Shown: in pieces, positions 22,332 to 32,205 of the stretch
How the letters are laid out: each line of letters opens with the position of its first letter
How positions within the stretch are numbered: the first letter of the stretch is position 1
Assembly (NCBI RefSeq): GCF_932294415.1
Contig: NC_065536.1
Coordinates: 52,092,354 to 52,156,353 of the forward strand
Origin: Quercus robur
Taxonomy: Eukaryota > Streptophyta > Magnoliopsida > Fagales > Fagaceae
Reading direction: 5' to 3'
DNA: 64,000 nt
The notes under the pieces: generated by a model
Told to the model about the DNA's origin: nothing
Seen by the model: the letters and a program-made list of their open reading frames with translations, nothing else
Database searches by the model: none
Program-made: the position numbers and the translations under genes

Positions 22332-23600
22332 TTAACGTAAGTAGGCAAAGAGCTCCTCATCTGTTTCTAATTTAGCCATGTCTTCCTCTTTCAAAAAAAT
22401 CCATGCCTCTATTCCATCCCCTGACTTGGTGTCAAAGAAGGAAACAAGATTCTTGAACGTCATGTTAGCCGTGGTTACCCACGCAGGCTTCCCCCACCCA
22501 AAATCAGCTTCATATAGAGGAAACCTGCACAAGCTAGTGATGGCAAACGAAAACACCTCTCCTTTCTTGACTCTTGCGGCGCGCTCTTTAATATAATTCA
22601 AGTGCGCATCATCCTGTTGGAGATTTTTCACAAACTCCGCGTCCACTTTCTTTATAGCATCTCTCATTGGTTTGATAATGCCATAAAATCCATCATCAGT
22701 GTCCCTGGATGGTACCGAAAAAGCAATTCGACTAAAATTTCCGAAGTAATAGTCGGGAATAGGTGGATCCATCCTCGTTCTTAGGTTCACAGCATGAACC
22801 ATAGTGTAAATCTTATCTGGGTCTTCTTTTGGCTGAGTTGCAGCCATGAACCGGCTCCATATGAAAGCCGATAAGGCCTCAACACGACTAGGGCGTGGGT
22901 ATTCAATGTTCTTGTCTTCAGTACTGTATTTTTCTCTAATGGAAGCTATAGCAGACGCCTCGAAGACAAACCTCTTTGTCACGATTTTTTCCTTTACCAT
23001 CCCAGTAGTTGGATCAAAGCCAGATAAAGCTTTTGGTGGGAAAAGCTTGGCGGAATGGAATTGAGGGCTCACTATGTTGCTATCACCACGAGCAATAGCA
23101 GTCCAACTTTTGAGAAACATAACGACTGATAAGGCATCTGAAACCTTATGAGACATTACCACACCTATCACAAGGCCACCACAGTCAAAGAAGGTTACTT
23201 GGACTGCTATAGGTAATTCATTGGGATGGTCCAATTCATAAGGGAGGAATTTGTTGAGCTCAGCAGGGTTTGGATTCTCAAGAAATTCAGAGAGCATGCA
23301 CTTAGCCTCAGCCTCCATGTAGTGAACACCCTCATCGTTGCAATCGATATAAAGATTGCCTTTAACCCGTCCTGCTAGAGGGTAGAATAGTGTTAAAGCT
23401 TCGGATAATGATTTCTTAATCTTGTCACATTGCTGTACCTTGCTAAAATTGACACCTTCAACTTTTGGGTAGAAGAGAACTAGAGGCATGTAAACTGGAG
23501 GTTGAATTTGATCGAGGAAGGAGAGTTGTTGGTGGCGGAGATTTTCAGGGGTTGGAGATGAGGGTTTGATGGTCTCCTTGGAGATAACTTCAACCTCCAT
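22332..23600 (-). CDS. BAHD acyltransferase (vinorine synthase-like)
   Basis: An intact single-exon frame of 422 residues, close to the usual 420-460 of the family. BAHD enzymes move an acyl group from acyl-CoA to an alcohol or amine in specialised metabolism, in the cytosol. The active-site HxxxD motif is HKVSD (residues 151-155), at the usual place, with catalytic His151. The structural motif DFGWG is at 366-370, near the C-terminus as expected. Other family landmarks are YPLAGR (73-78) and YFGNF (285-289). The lack of introns and overall sequence suggest the clade that holds vinorine synthase and related alkaloid acetyltransferases, but the acceptor cannot be told from sequence. The start ATG at 23600 has a TATA box about 95 bases upstream. 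The neighbours are transposon remnants, so there is no gene cluster in view. Confidence 0.93.
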   Translation of the reverse strand: MEVEVISKETIKPSSPTPENLRHQQLSFLDQIQPPVYMPLVLFYPKVEGVNFSKVQQCDKIKKSLSEALTLFYPLAGRVKGNLYIDCNDEGVHYMEAEAKCMLSEFLENPNPAELNKFLPYELDHPNELPIAVQVTFFDCGGLVIGVVMSHKVSDALSVVMFLKSWTAIARGDSNIVSPQFHSAKLFPPKALSGFDPTTGMVKEKIVTKRFVFEASAIASIREKYSTEDKNIEYPRPSRVEALSAFIWSRFMAATQPKEDPDKIYTMVHAVNLRTRMDPPIPDYYFGNFSRIAFSVPSRDTDDGFYGIIKPMRDAIKKVDAEFVKNLQQDDAHLNYIKERAARVKKGEVFSFAITSLCRFPLYEADFGWGKPAWVTTANMTFKNLVSFFDTKSGDGIEAWIFLKEEDMAKLETDEELFAYLR

Positions 23601-23693
23601 TGTTACGTAGAACTAATGGTCCAGGCAACCTAACGAGGTTTGCGTGTTTGACTAATAGGCAGTGATGAAAATGGTTGCCACAATGCCAGTAGG

Positions 23694-23702
23694 GTTATAT
23701 AG
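23694..23702 (-). promoter_or_regulatory. TATA box of the BAHD gene
   Basis: On the minus strand CTATATAAC lies 94-102 bases before the ATG, in a CACCTCTATATAACCC context. The spacing is normal for a plant promoter with a short 5' leader. Assigned from position and sequence only. Confidence 0.6.
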
Positions 23703-23823
23703 AGGTGCCGATAAGACGTAGACTAAAAGAATTCAAGAATCTTATGGTGAATAAGATAATTGTTGACAAGATGTAATGGTGGATAATGGTGTCAAGGTTA
23801 TACATAAAGTGAGTTCATACTAT

Positions 23824-24029
23824 GTGTGCGTTTGACTTCAAATTAAAAAACCAGCTTATTTTACTATTCAGTTTATTTTTGTTATTATTCATAAGTTCCA
23901 TTGTACTTTTTGATACTATTTATAGGTCTCATTTTTTAATACTATTTCAACCAACTTTTATTTTTATTTACAGTACTTTCAACAAAAACTTTTCAGTTTC
24001 AACAAAATAAGTGGATCTCAAACAGACTC
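23824..24029 (+). repeat. Dispersed 0.2-kb repeat, copy 1
   Basis: Starts GTGTGCGTTTG and ends TCTCAAACAGAC, so the ends are weakly inverted. It matches the reverse complement of 62510-62706 over its length, with shared words such as ACTATTCAG, TTATTTTTGTTATTATTCAT and TTTTCAGTTTCA. It is a short non-coding element, MITE-like or SINE-like. No clear target duplication was seen. Confidence 0.6.
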
Positions 24030-25467
24030 TATTTATAAGTTATCATTTTAACAATGAATTCAAATTAGCTTCACTGATTAAATCTTTTCTTAAATAAAAA
24101 ACTTAGATTTAAATATTGCTTATACATCAAATTATTGATGTATAAAACCGATGTCATACGGTTAAAATCTTATCCCATCTAAAAGATTAACACTTTAACC
24201 ATTTATGAAAAGAACTGGGAGAAGAAATATATCCTTAGCGTGGCTCTTCTAGAATAGAGTCGGTTTATTCATTAATTGGAAGGGATTTAATGCAGACGTG
24301 GCCTACTTTATGGTTCTTTGACATTGTTAATGAATTGATTGGCTGTCTATTATATGTATATCTGTTGTATTTCGGTTAATTTAATGTTTTAGGTTTGATG
24401 CACTATCATGTATGGTATCGATCTGTTGGATTTTGTTTTTGAGATTCTGGTCAGAATTTTAAATTCTGTTTTGATGACAATTTCATTTTATCTATTAGTA
24501 CGTAGAAATATTTTGATTGTTTAATTTTCAGATTTATGTCAATGTTTTAAATTCTATTTTGATGACAGTTTAATTTTATATATTGAAACTAAATTCATAA
24601 AAAAATATTACAATATTTCCACAAATATATAAATTAATATTTTGATTGTTTAATTTATATAAAACAAAAAAAAAAATGGTATGTGGTCAAGTCAAATTGT
24701 AAGAATTATAGAATAAAATTTGTAATAGGTAAGACACAACAAATTTACATGGATTATAAGATTTATGAATTTGGTTCCACTATATTCATAAACAAAATTC
24801 TTACAAAATGCTTACAATATAACCTGACCATCAACGACATAATATATATATAAATTTATAAATTTTTTTTTTTTTTTAAAGTAGACACAAGATTTGTATA
24901 ATAGAATTTATAACAACTATAACTTTACTCTTAGTTGACAATTCGTCAACCAACAATGCACGAACATGCATTTGCAACATCATCTAGAATTTTTTTTCTT
25001 TTCTTTTCTTTTCTCTCTCTCTCTTATTTAATTCGCTATAGTCATGCAATTTGTTGCAAAGAAAATTCAAAGAGTCTAGATAATTCTTTTGGCCAAATAC
25101 TTAATTGCTTTTGCTAACATCCCTATCCATGTGTGAGACAGATAACATTCATTTTCATCACACCCTCTTTACACGCAAACCAGTCTTAATTTTGAAAGTA
25201 TTTAATTTCTAAAAATATTTCTTTCATTCTTAATTTTCTTACATAGCAAAAGACAATTGGAATTGGAGATTAATTGTATCCATAAGGTTTTACACGAAAT
25301 CCACATCCATTTTGAAACGTCTCCATGTTGCTCCTATGTCGAAGAAACGATGTCCACATGCACGATTCGACATTATACGACAGCACTGACGACATGGTGC
25401 TTGGAAAGCTAAGAAGAGTACTTTTTTTTTCGATGTTTAGAGTTGGTAGGTGTATTAAACCAACAAC
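24030..25467. other. AT-rich intergenic stretch with a possible MITE
   Basis: No gene is seen. At about 24672-24835 a stretch beginning TGTGGTCAAGTCAAATTGTAA is answered by its imperfect inverse near ATGCTTACAATATAACCTGA, as in a small inverted-repeat element. The right end (25468-25472, ATGGG) is the target duplication of the Tat element that follows. Confidence 0.45.
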
Positions 25468-25472
25468 ATGGG

Positions 25473-25972
25473 TGATGATGCTCAGATCGTCAGTCAAGTA
25501 TGATCGTCCAGATGGAAGTCGTCCTCAACCAACCCAATCCTCAAGAACGAGTGAAGGGAAGAACGGATGTAGTTCGCCGGCGTGGTGCCTGCCAAAAAGT
25601 CTCCGATGCCAAAGTCAGAAAGATTGACAAAAGAGAACTGTGAAAATAATGTGCTAGAGTTTTTGCCTTACCTCCACCCCTTTTGGGGTTATGTATTTAT
25701 ATGCATGCACTCATAGGTGGTTTCTTCTAGCTGTTGGTGGAGTCTTGATGGAGACTTTATTCTTGCCTGGTAACGCCCCTGCGGGGTGTTAATGGTGAGC
25801 TGCCCCTCCCAACGGTCTGAAGGTTGATTAATGTTTTATAACGGTTCCTCGAGGGGTGGAGGTGGGTTTACTCGTCCTTGAGCGACGGCCATTTCTTCCA
25901 AGACGATCTTGGTTAGGCCATCCATCACTAGTCGTGAACGTATGGACGATGATGATTTGATCGAGCCTATCA
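25473..25972 (-). repeat. Full LTR in inverted orientation at the left end
   Basis: This 500-base copy begins TGATGATGCTCAGATCG and ends GATCGAGCCTATCA on the plus strand, the exact reverse complement layout of the 3' LTR at 35089-35588. It abuts the target duplication ATGGG on its left and the partial LTR on its right without spare bases. Confidence 0.93.
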
Positions 25973-26231
25973 GCTAGAAGAAACCACCTGTGAGTGCATG
26001 CATATAAATACATAACCCCAAAAGGGGTGGAGGTAAGGCAAAAACTCTAGCACATTATTTTCACAGTTCTCTTTTGTCAATCTTTCTAACTTTGGCATCG
26101 AAGACTTTTTGGCAGGCACCACGCCAGCGAAATACATCCGTTCTTCCCTTCACTCGTTCTTGAGGATTGGGTTGGTTGAGGATGACTTCCATCTGGACAA
26201 TCATACTTGACTAACGATCTGAGCATCATCA
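25973..26231 (+). repeat. Partial 5' LTR in normal orientation
   Basis: It starts at GCTAGAAGAAACC, which is position 242 of the 500-base LTR, and runs to the normal LTR end GAGCATCATCA. It is followed at once by the primer site. The first 241 bases of the LTR are missing in this copy. The upstream inverted LTR supplies that stretch only in the opposite orientation. Confidence 0.93.
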
Positions 26232-27450
26232 GTTTGGCGCCGTCTGTGGGGAACGATTCAACACGTGATCTGTCCCCGGTCCGGATGGAATCTAGTACAA
26301 ACCCAGATCCCGCTGCATTGGCCCTACAAATTCAGTCACTATCAGCCACTGTGGAAGAACTCACCAGACAGAACCAAGAGATGAAGCAACAGTTGCTACA
26401 GGAAAGTAATCGTGCAGACAGGGGCGACAACGAAGACAGCAACAGAAGGCGAACCAGCACTCTGAAAGAGGCAAGTTCGGATCTCTTAAGAGAGATGAGG
26501 AAAGAGATGGACGAACTGAGGAACACCATCAAAGGAAAAACGGACCAAAGCTTGGAGAGGATCGTCCGGAAGACGGGCTCACCTTTTACCATGGCCGTCC
26601 AGGAGTGCCCAGTACCCTCCAAGTTCCCTCTACCCCAGCTAGAACCCTTCGACGGGCCGAAAGATCCCTTGGATCACCTGAATACCTTCAAGACGACCCT
26701 AGGCCTTCAACAGCCACCTAATGAGATTTTGTGTCGCTCCTTCCCTACAACTCTCAAAGGAGCAGCTAGGGAGTGGTTCAACAAGTTGCCAACATCGTCC
26801 ATTGATAACTTCGAACAGTTAAGTAGTTCCTTTGTTCGTCATTTCATAGGCGGGCAGCGTCCAAAAAAGACTGTCGACCATCTGCTTACCATCAGACAAA
26901 GAGAGAAGGAACCATTGAGGTCTTATGTGACACGTTTCACCCAAGGAATGCTAGAAGTAGACGAGGCGGATGACAAGGTACATCTCACGACCTTCAAAGT
27001 AGGGTTGAAGTCCAGAGATTTTGTGGCATCTTTAGCAAAGAACCCCCCAAAGACAATGGCCGAAGCATTGTTGAAAGCACAGAAGTACATGAACACGGAA
27101 GAAGCCCTAACAGCCATTGATGGAGCAGAAAAGAAGAAGGAAAATGAGGACGATCGACGAGGGCAAAAGAGGGATCGGGCTGATCGACGGAATGACGATG
27201 GAAATAGGCGGAAGGAGGACAAGAACCCTCGTCCAGCGAAATTCACACCGCTGATGATGCCCGTTGACCAGATTCTAACGGAGATAAGGGACGAACCGTC
27301 TCTCAAGTGGCCAAGACCACTCCATTCAGCGCCTGGTTTGCGCGACAAGAGGAAATACTGCCGCTTCCACAAAGATCATGGGCATTACACGAAGGATTGC
27401 AGGGACCTGAAAGAGCAGATTGAAGAGCTCATCCGTAATGGGAAACTACA
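26207..27450 (+). pseudogene. gag region of the young Tat element
   Basis: A long open stretch. The gag core holds [47 protein letters not shown] and [19 protein letters not shown]. Next come a basic Arg/Asp/Glu-rich stretch (about 27120-27230) and a zinc-knuckle-like [16 protein letters not shown] (about 27350-27405). The protein would package element RNA. The frame runs on into the protease region, where the [10 protein letters not shown] and VIIGRPML blocks mark the far end. As part of a fossil element it is not expected to serve the host. Confidence 0.88.
26232..26251 (+). other. Primer binding site of the young Tat element
   Basis: GTTTGGCGCCGTCTGTGGGG directly follows the LTR end. It is the same site as in the older element (one base apart) and the usual form for this lineage. 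Confidence 0.8.
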
Positions 27451-27719
27451 ACAGTATATAAAAATGGGAGATTCCAGCAGGTACGGACAGAAAAGCCAGC
27501 AAGTTAGGAGAGACGAAGACCGCCCCCAACCTCGTCCACAAATCGCACTAGGGGAGATAAAAACTATCGTCGGAGGACCAACCACTGGGGGATCATTCAA
27601 ATCCCTCAGGAAATCATACCAAAGGCAGGTAAACAGTGTCCACAGTATACCCCCGTTGAAGCAAAGACGAACCAATGGAGACTTGTATTTCTCCGAAGAA
27701 GATGCCGGAAGTGTAAAGC

Positions 27720-30700
27720 AACCTCATGATGACCCACTCGTCATTATGATCATGATCGAAGGGTTCAATACGCGAAGAGTCCTGGTCGACAATGGAAGCT
27801 CAGCCGATATAATCTATCTTCCTGCCTTCCAGCAACTAAAACTAGACCCAAAAAGGCTCCGTCCTTTTGAGTCTCCCCTCGTCAGTTTCAGCTGAAACAA
27901 GGTATACCCCAGGAAAATAGTGACGTTGACAGTGACAGTCGGATCATACCCCCTCCAAGTAATCAACCGGCACAATTTCCTGTTAGTGGACTCACCCTTG
28001 TCCTACAATGTGATCATAGGACGACCAATGCTCAATCGCTGGAAGGCTGCTATTTCAACCTACTGCTTAAAGGTGAAGTTCCCAACAGAACAGGGGATCA
28101 GAGAAATTAAAGGAGACCAAGTGTTGGCAAGAGAATGCTACCAGGCCGTCCTGGCCTCAAAAGAGAACCATACGTGGACGATCGAGGAGAAATCGCCAGA
28201 GATTGTGGAAAATCTTGAAACGGTAGAGCTGGCTGAAGGGAGTCCACCAAAGACGACCCAAATAGGGACGAACCTGAGTCCCAGGACGAAGGAAGAGATC
28301 GTCAGCTTCTTGAAAAGTAACCTCGATATATTCGCATGGAGTCACGAAGATATGTCGGGAATCCCAGCAAGCCTCATCCAGCATCACCTAAATGTTGACC
28401 AAGGAAAGAAGCCAATCCAGTAGAAAATGAGAGTCTTTGGCCCCGAGTGAAACAAGGCAGTGATGGACGAAGTAAATAAGTTACTTGCATCCAAATTTAT
28501 TCGGGAAGTCCACTACCCCAAGTGGTTGGCCAACATAGTCATGGTCAAAAAAGCAAATGGGAAGTGGAGAATGTGTGTCGACTTTACAGACCTAAATCAA
28601 GCCTGCCCAAAAGACAGTTTCCCACTACCCAGAATCGACCAGCTAGTGAACTCCACAACAGGGCACAAACTTCTCACATTTATGGACGCGTTCTCCGGAT
28701 ACAACCAGATACAAATGGCTGAAGAAGACCAAGAAAAGACTGCTTTTATCACCAACCAGGGACTATACTGTTACCAGGTCATGCCTTTTGGACTCAAGAA
28801 TGCAGGTGCCACCTATCAAAGGTTGGTGAACCAGATGTTCGAGAAGCAAATCGAGAGAAACGTGGAGGTTTACGTTGACGATATGCTCGTCAAGAGCAAA
28901 GAGGAAGAAGATCATCTGGACGACCTCAGGGAGACGTTCAATATGCTCAGGCATACAGCATGAAGCTGAACCCGTCCAAGTGTGCTTTTGGGGTTTCCTC
29001 GAGAAGGTCAAAGCCATCCTTGAAATGTCCTCACCCAGGACGGTTAAAGAAGTGCAATCCCTCACAGGAAGAATAGCAGCCCTCAACAGGTTCATCTCGA
29101 AGGCTACAGACAAATGCCTTCCATTCTTTAAGACTTTGAAGAAAGTGTTTTCCTGGACGGAGGAATGCGAAACGGCGTTCCAAGAGTTGAAGCGCTATCT
29201 TAGCAACCCCCCGCTCTTAAGCCCGTCGAAAGAGGGCGAAGACTTATTCCTGTACTTAGTTGTGTCTATTACGGCCGTCAGCGCGGCGTTGATCAAAGAA
29301 GAAGACAGGTTGCAACTTCCTGTGTATTACGTCAGCCAGGCTTTCCAGGGTGCCGAGGCGCGGTATCCTCGCATAGAGAAGATCACCTTCGCCCTGATTA
29401 TGGCTTCGAGAAAACTTCGTCCATACTTTCAAGCCAATCCCATCATTGTAATGACGAACCAACCCATCAAAAAAGCAATGAACAAGCCCAAAGCGGCAAG
29501 ACGAATGGTATAGTGGGCAATCGAGCTCAGCCAATTTGACATAAAATACCGTCCACGAACAGTAATAAAAGTACAGGCATTGGCTGATTTCATAGCAGAA
29601 TTCATCACCCCCAGGAGCGTAGAGAGTCTCTGGATGGTAAACACTGATGGGTCGTCCACTTAGAAAGGAGGCGGAGCAGGCATCGTCATCACTTCCCCTG
29701 AAAAATATGTTCTCAAGTATGGGGTCTAGCTCAAATTCCCTGTAACCAATAACGAGGCAAAATACGAGGCCTTATTGACGGGATTGAGAATAGCTCGGGC
29801 ACTCGGAGGTGAGAATATTGTGCTCAAGAGCGACTCCCAGCTTTTCATAGGGCAACTGAGAAGGGAATATGAAGCAAAGGAGGCAAGGATGCAGAAGTAT
29901 CTCAAACTGACGAACCAGCTGGTAAGCGCATTTAATTACGTAGAGTTCATCCAGATCCCCAGGGATCAGAACGCTGAAGCTGACGAGGTTGCACGAAGTG
30001 CCTCAACGGACAACCAAAATAAAAGGTTCAATTGGAAGATGGAAGAACAAAACTCTCCTAGCATCCAGGGACTTCAAACTCTCTCGGTGCACACCGACCC
30101 TGGATGGACAAGCTCGATTTTGTCATTCCTTCGAGAAGGACGACTACCGTCAGATCCAGAAGAAGCTAAAAAGGTCCAGAAACAAGCAGCCAGATTTACG
30201 ATACTTAATGACGAACTCTACAAAAGGGGTTACTCCCAACCGTATTTGAGATGTGTAGAAGGGGAGGAAGCCAAATACATCCTGGAGGAAGTGCACGGAG
30301 GAATCTACGGAGACCACATGGGGGCAAAGTCCCTCGTCAGGAAGATCATGAGAACAGGCTACTTTTGGCCAACAATGCAGCAAGACGCAGCTGATTTCGT
30401 GAAGAAGTGTGATAGTTGCCAAAGGTATAGGAATGTTCAAAGAATCCCTGGGAAAAGATGACCACAATCTCCTCGCCCTGGCCATTCGCACAGTGGGGGG
30501 TCGACATCATGGGTCCCTTACCTCAAGGGAAGAGACAAGTAAAGTTCTTGCTCGTCGCTATCAACTACTTCACAAAATGGGTTGAGGCAGAAGCTTTGGC
30601 GACAATCACCGAAGCAAAGGTACAAAATTTTGTATGGAAAAATATTGTTTGCAGGTTCGGGATACCAAGGACGATCATATCAGATAATAGTCGTCAATTT

Positions 30701-31348
30701 GACAGCCAAAAGTTCAGATCATTTTGCTTAGGCTTGGGCATCAAAAACAGGTACTCATCGCCAGGTCATCCTCAGGCCAATGGACAGACGGAAGTAACCA
30801 ACCGGACCCTGCTCAAGATTATCAAGTCCCGGTTAGTGGGGGCAAAGGGAACGTGGCCTGAAGAACTACCAAGTGTCTTGTGGGAATATAGGATGACAGC
30901 ACGGACACCAACAGGAGAAACACCATTCAGTCTGACATACGGCACAGAAGCGGTCATCCTGGTTGAAGTAGGGCTCACTAGCCTTAAGAGAGAATTCTTT
31001 GACAAACAAACCAATGACGACCAATTGAAACAGAACCTAGACAACCTGGACGAAATTAGAGACCAGGCATCCCAAAGAATGACCAAATACCAACAGAAGA
31101 TAGCTGAATATTATAATCGAAGAGTGAAGCTGAGAAGATTCAACGTTGGAGACCTCGTCCTTAGAAAAGTCACCCCTACAACAAAAGATCCAGTACAAGG
31201 AAAACTAGGACCGTCCTGGGAAGGGCCCTACAGAGTCGTCCATTGTTCACGTCAGGGAAGTTACCATCTAGAAGACTCAGAAGGAAAGAGACTACCTCGT
31301 TCATGGAATGTCGAACATCTAAAGAGGTATTACGAAAAGGAACCATAG
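27720..31348 (+). pseudogene. pol region of the young Tat element
   Basis: Parts in order are: aspartic protease ([13 protein letters not shown], about 27780); reverse transcriptase (WRMCVDFTDLNQACPKD, FMDAFSGYNQI, the catalytic VYVDDML near 28875); first RNase H (LPVYYVSQAFQGAEARYPR, about 29310); second RNase H (TNNEAKYEALLTGL, about 29750, and VEFIQIPRDQNAEADE, about 29945); integrase (a zinc-binding HGGIYGDHMG...CDSCQRY block about 30290-30425, the core WGVDIMGPLPQGKRQVKFLL, DSQKFRSFCLGLGIKN, HPQANGQTEVTNRTLL, and a C-terminal KLGPSWEGPYRVV block about 31205). Integrase last and two RNase H domains define Ty3/Tat. A few breaks are present. Confidence 0.92.
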
Positions 31349-31499
31349 CCTAATTGTAAAACCCAATTTAATACTTCCTGTCTTATGTAAGCGATTATTC
31401 AAAACCCGTTACTTATTATTCAATTCATAAGTATTATCCAGTATTTCTTAAGTATTATTCAACAAGTCGTGCACCACAATTTTTCCCAAAAACACAAAT

Positions 31500-31790
31500 G
31501 ATCATCCTAAAACAAAGAAAGACGATAAGATCCCCTAAAGTGGCGAACGATCGTCCTAAACAAAGAAAGACGATAAGATTCCTTAAATGGATGTACATCG
31601 TCTCAAAGAGAAAGACGATAAGATTCCTTAAATGGATGTACATCGTCCCAAAAAGAAAAATGACGATAAGATTCCTTAAATGGATGTACATCGTCCAACA
31701 AAGAAAGACGACTAGATTCCTTAAATGGATGCGCATCGTCCAACAAAGCAAGACGATTAAATTCCTCGAATAGACGCACCTCGTCCATGG
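31500..31790 (+). repeat. Tandem-repeat array in the 3' region of the young Tat element
   Basis: About six units of roughly 45 bases follow the pattern AAAGACGATAAGATTCCTTAA then ATGGATGTACATCGTCC. The core CTTAAATGGATGTA is the inverse of the core of the array in the older element (13670-14110). The array lies between the end of integrase and the opposite-strand coding region in both elements. Confidence 0.88.
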
Positions 31791-32205
31791 TCCAAAAAAA
31801 AAAATGATAATGAACGTCGGCCAGAGACAAAAAGATTGGCGTCGTCTAAAACGAGGAAGCAAAATCCCCAAAAAAGGTGCACGGAACAAAAGTCCCCCAA
31901 GAGGCACAGGATGACAAGGATAAATTCAGTGTGCCAGCAAACTTTTTCAAAGTCCCCAAACAAGGAAGAGATGAACATCCAAAAGAAAATCTTGACACAA
32001 CACATACAATTATGAAAGGCAAAGGTAAACACACAAACGTTTATATAAAGCCAAATTGTTAAATAGACCTACTATATAAAGCTAAATTGTTCAAAGGCAA
32101 AAATGGGGCCCCAAAAAACAAGTGGGGCATCCAAACATCAGCTGTTTATGAAACTTAATACATACAAACAAAACAGAAAATAAAAACTATTTCAATAAGA
32201 CAAAA

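Noticed and set aside
23824-24029. A small protein of 62 codons in the dispersed repeat
   Set aside because: The frame is not kept in the second copy at 62510-62706, so the repeat is non-coding.
25473-26231. The left end of the young Tat element as a separate solo-LTR insertion into its own 5' LTR
   Set aside because: A solo LTR should have a 5-bp duplication at both of its borders. ATGGG is on its left only and the matching copy is at the far end of the whole element.
31498-31907. Overlapping frames on both strands with repeated RFLKWMYIV or HLRNLIVFL words
   Set aside because: These frames come from the tandem array of the younger Tat element.
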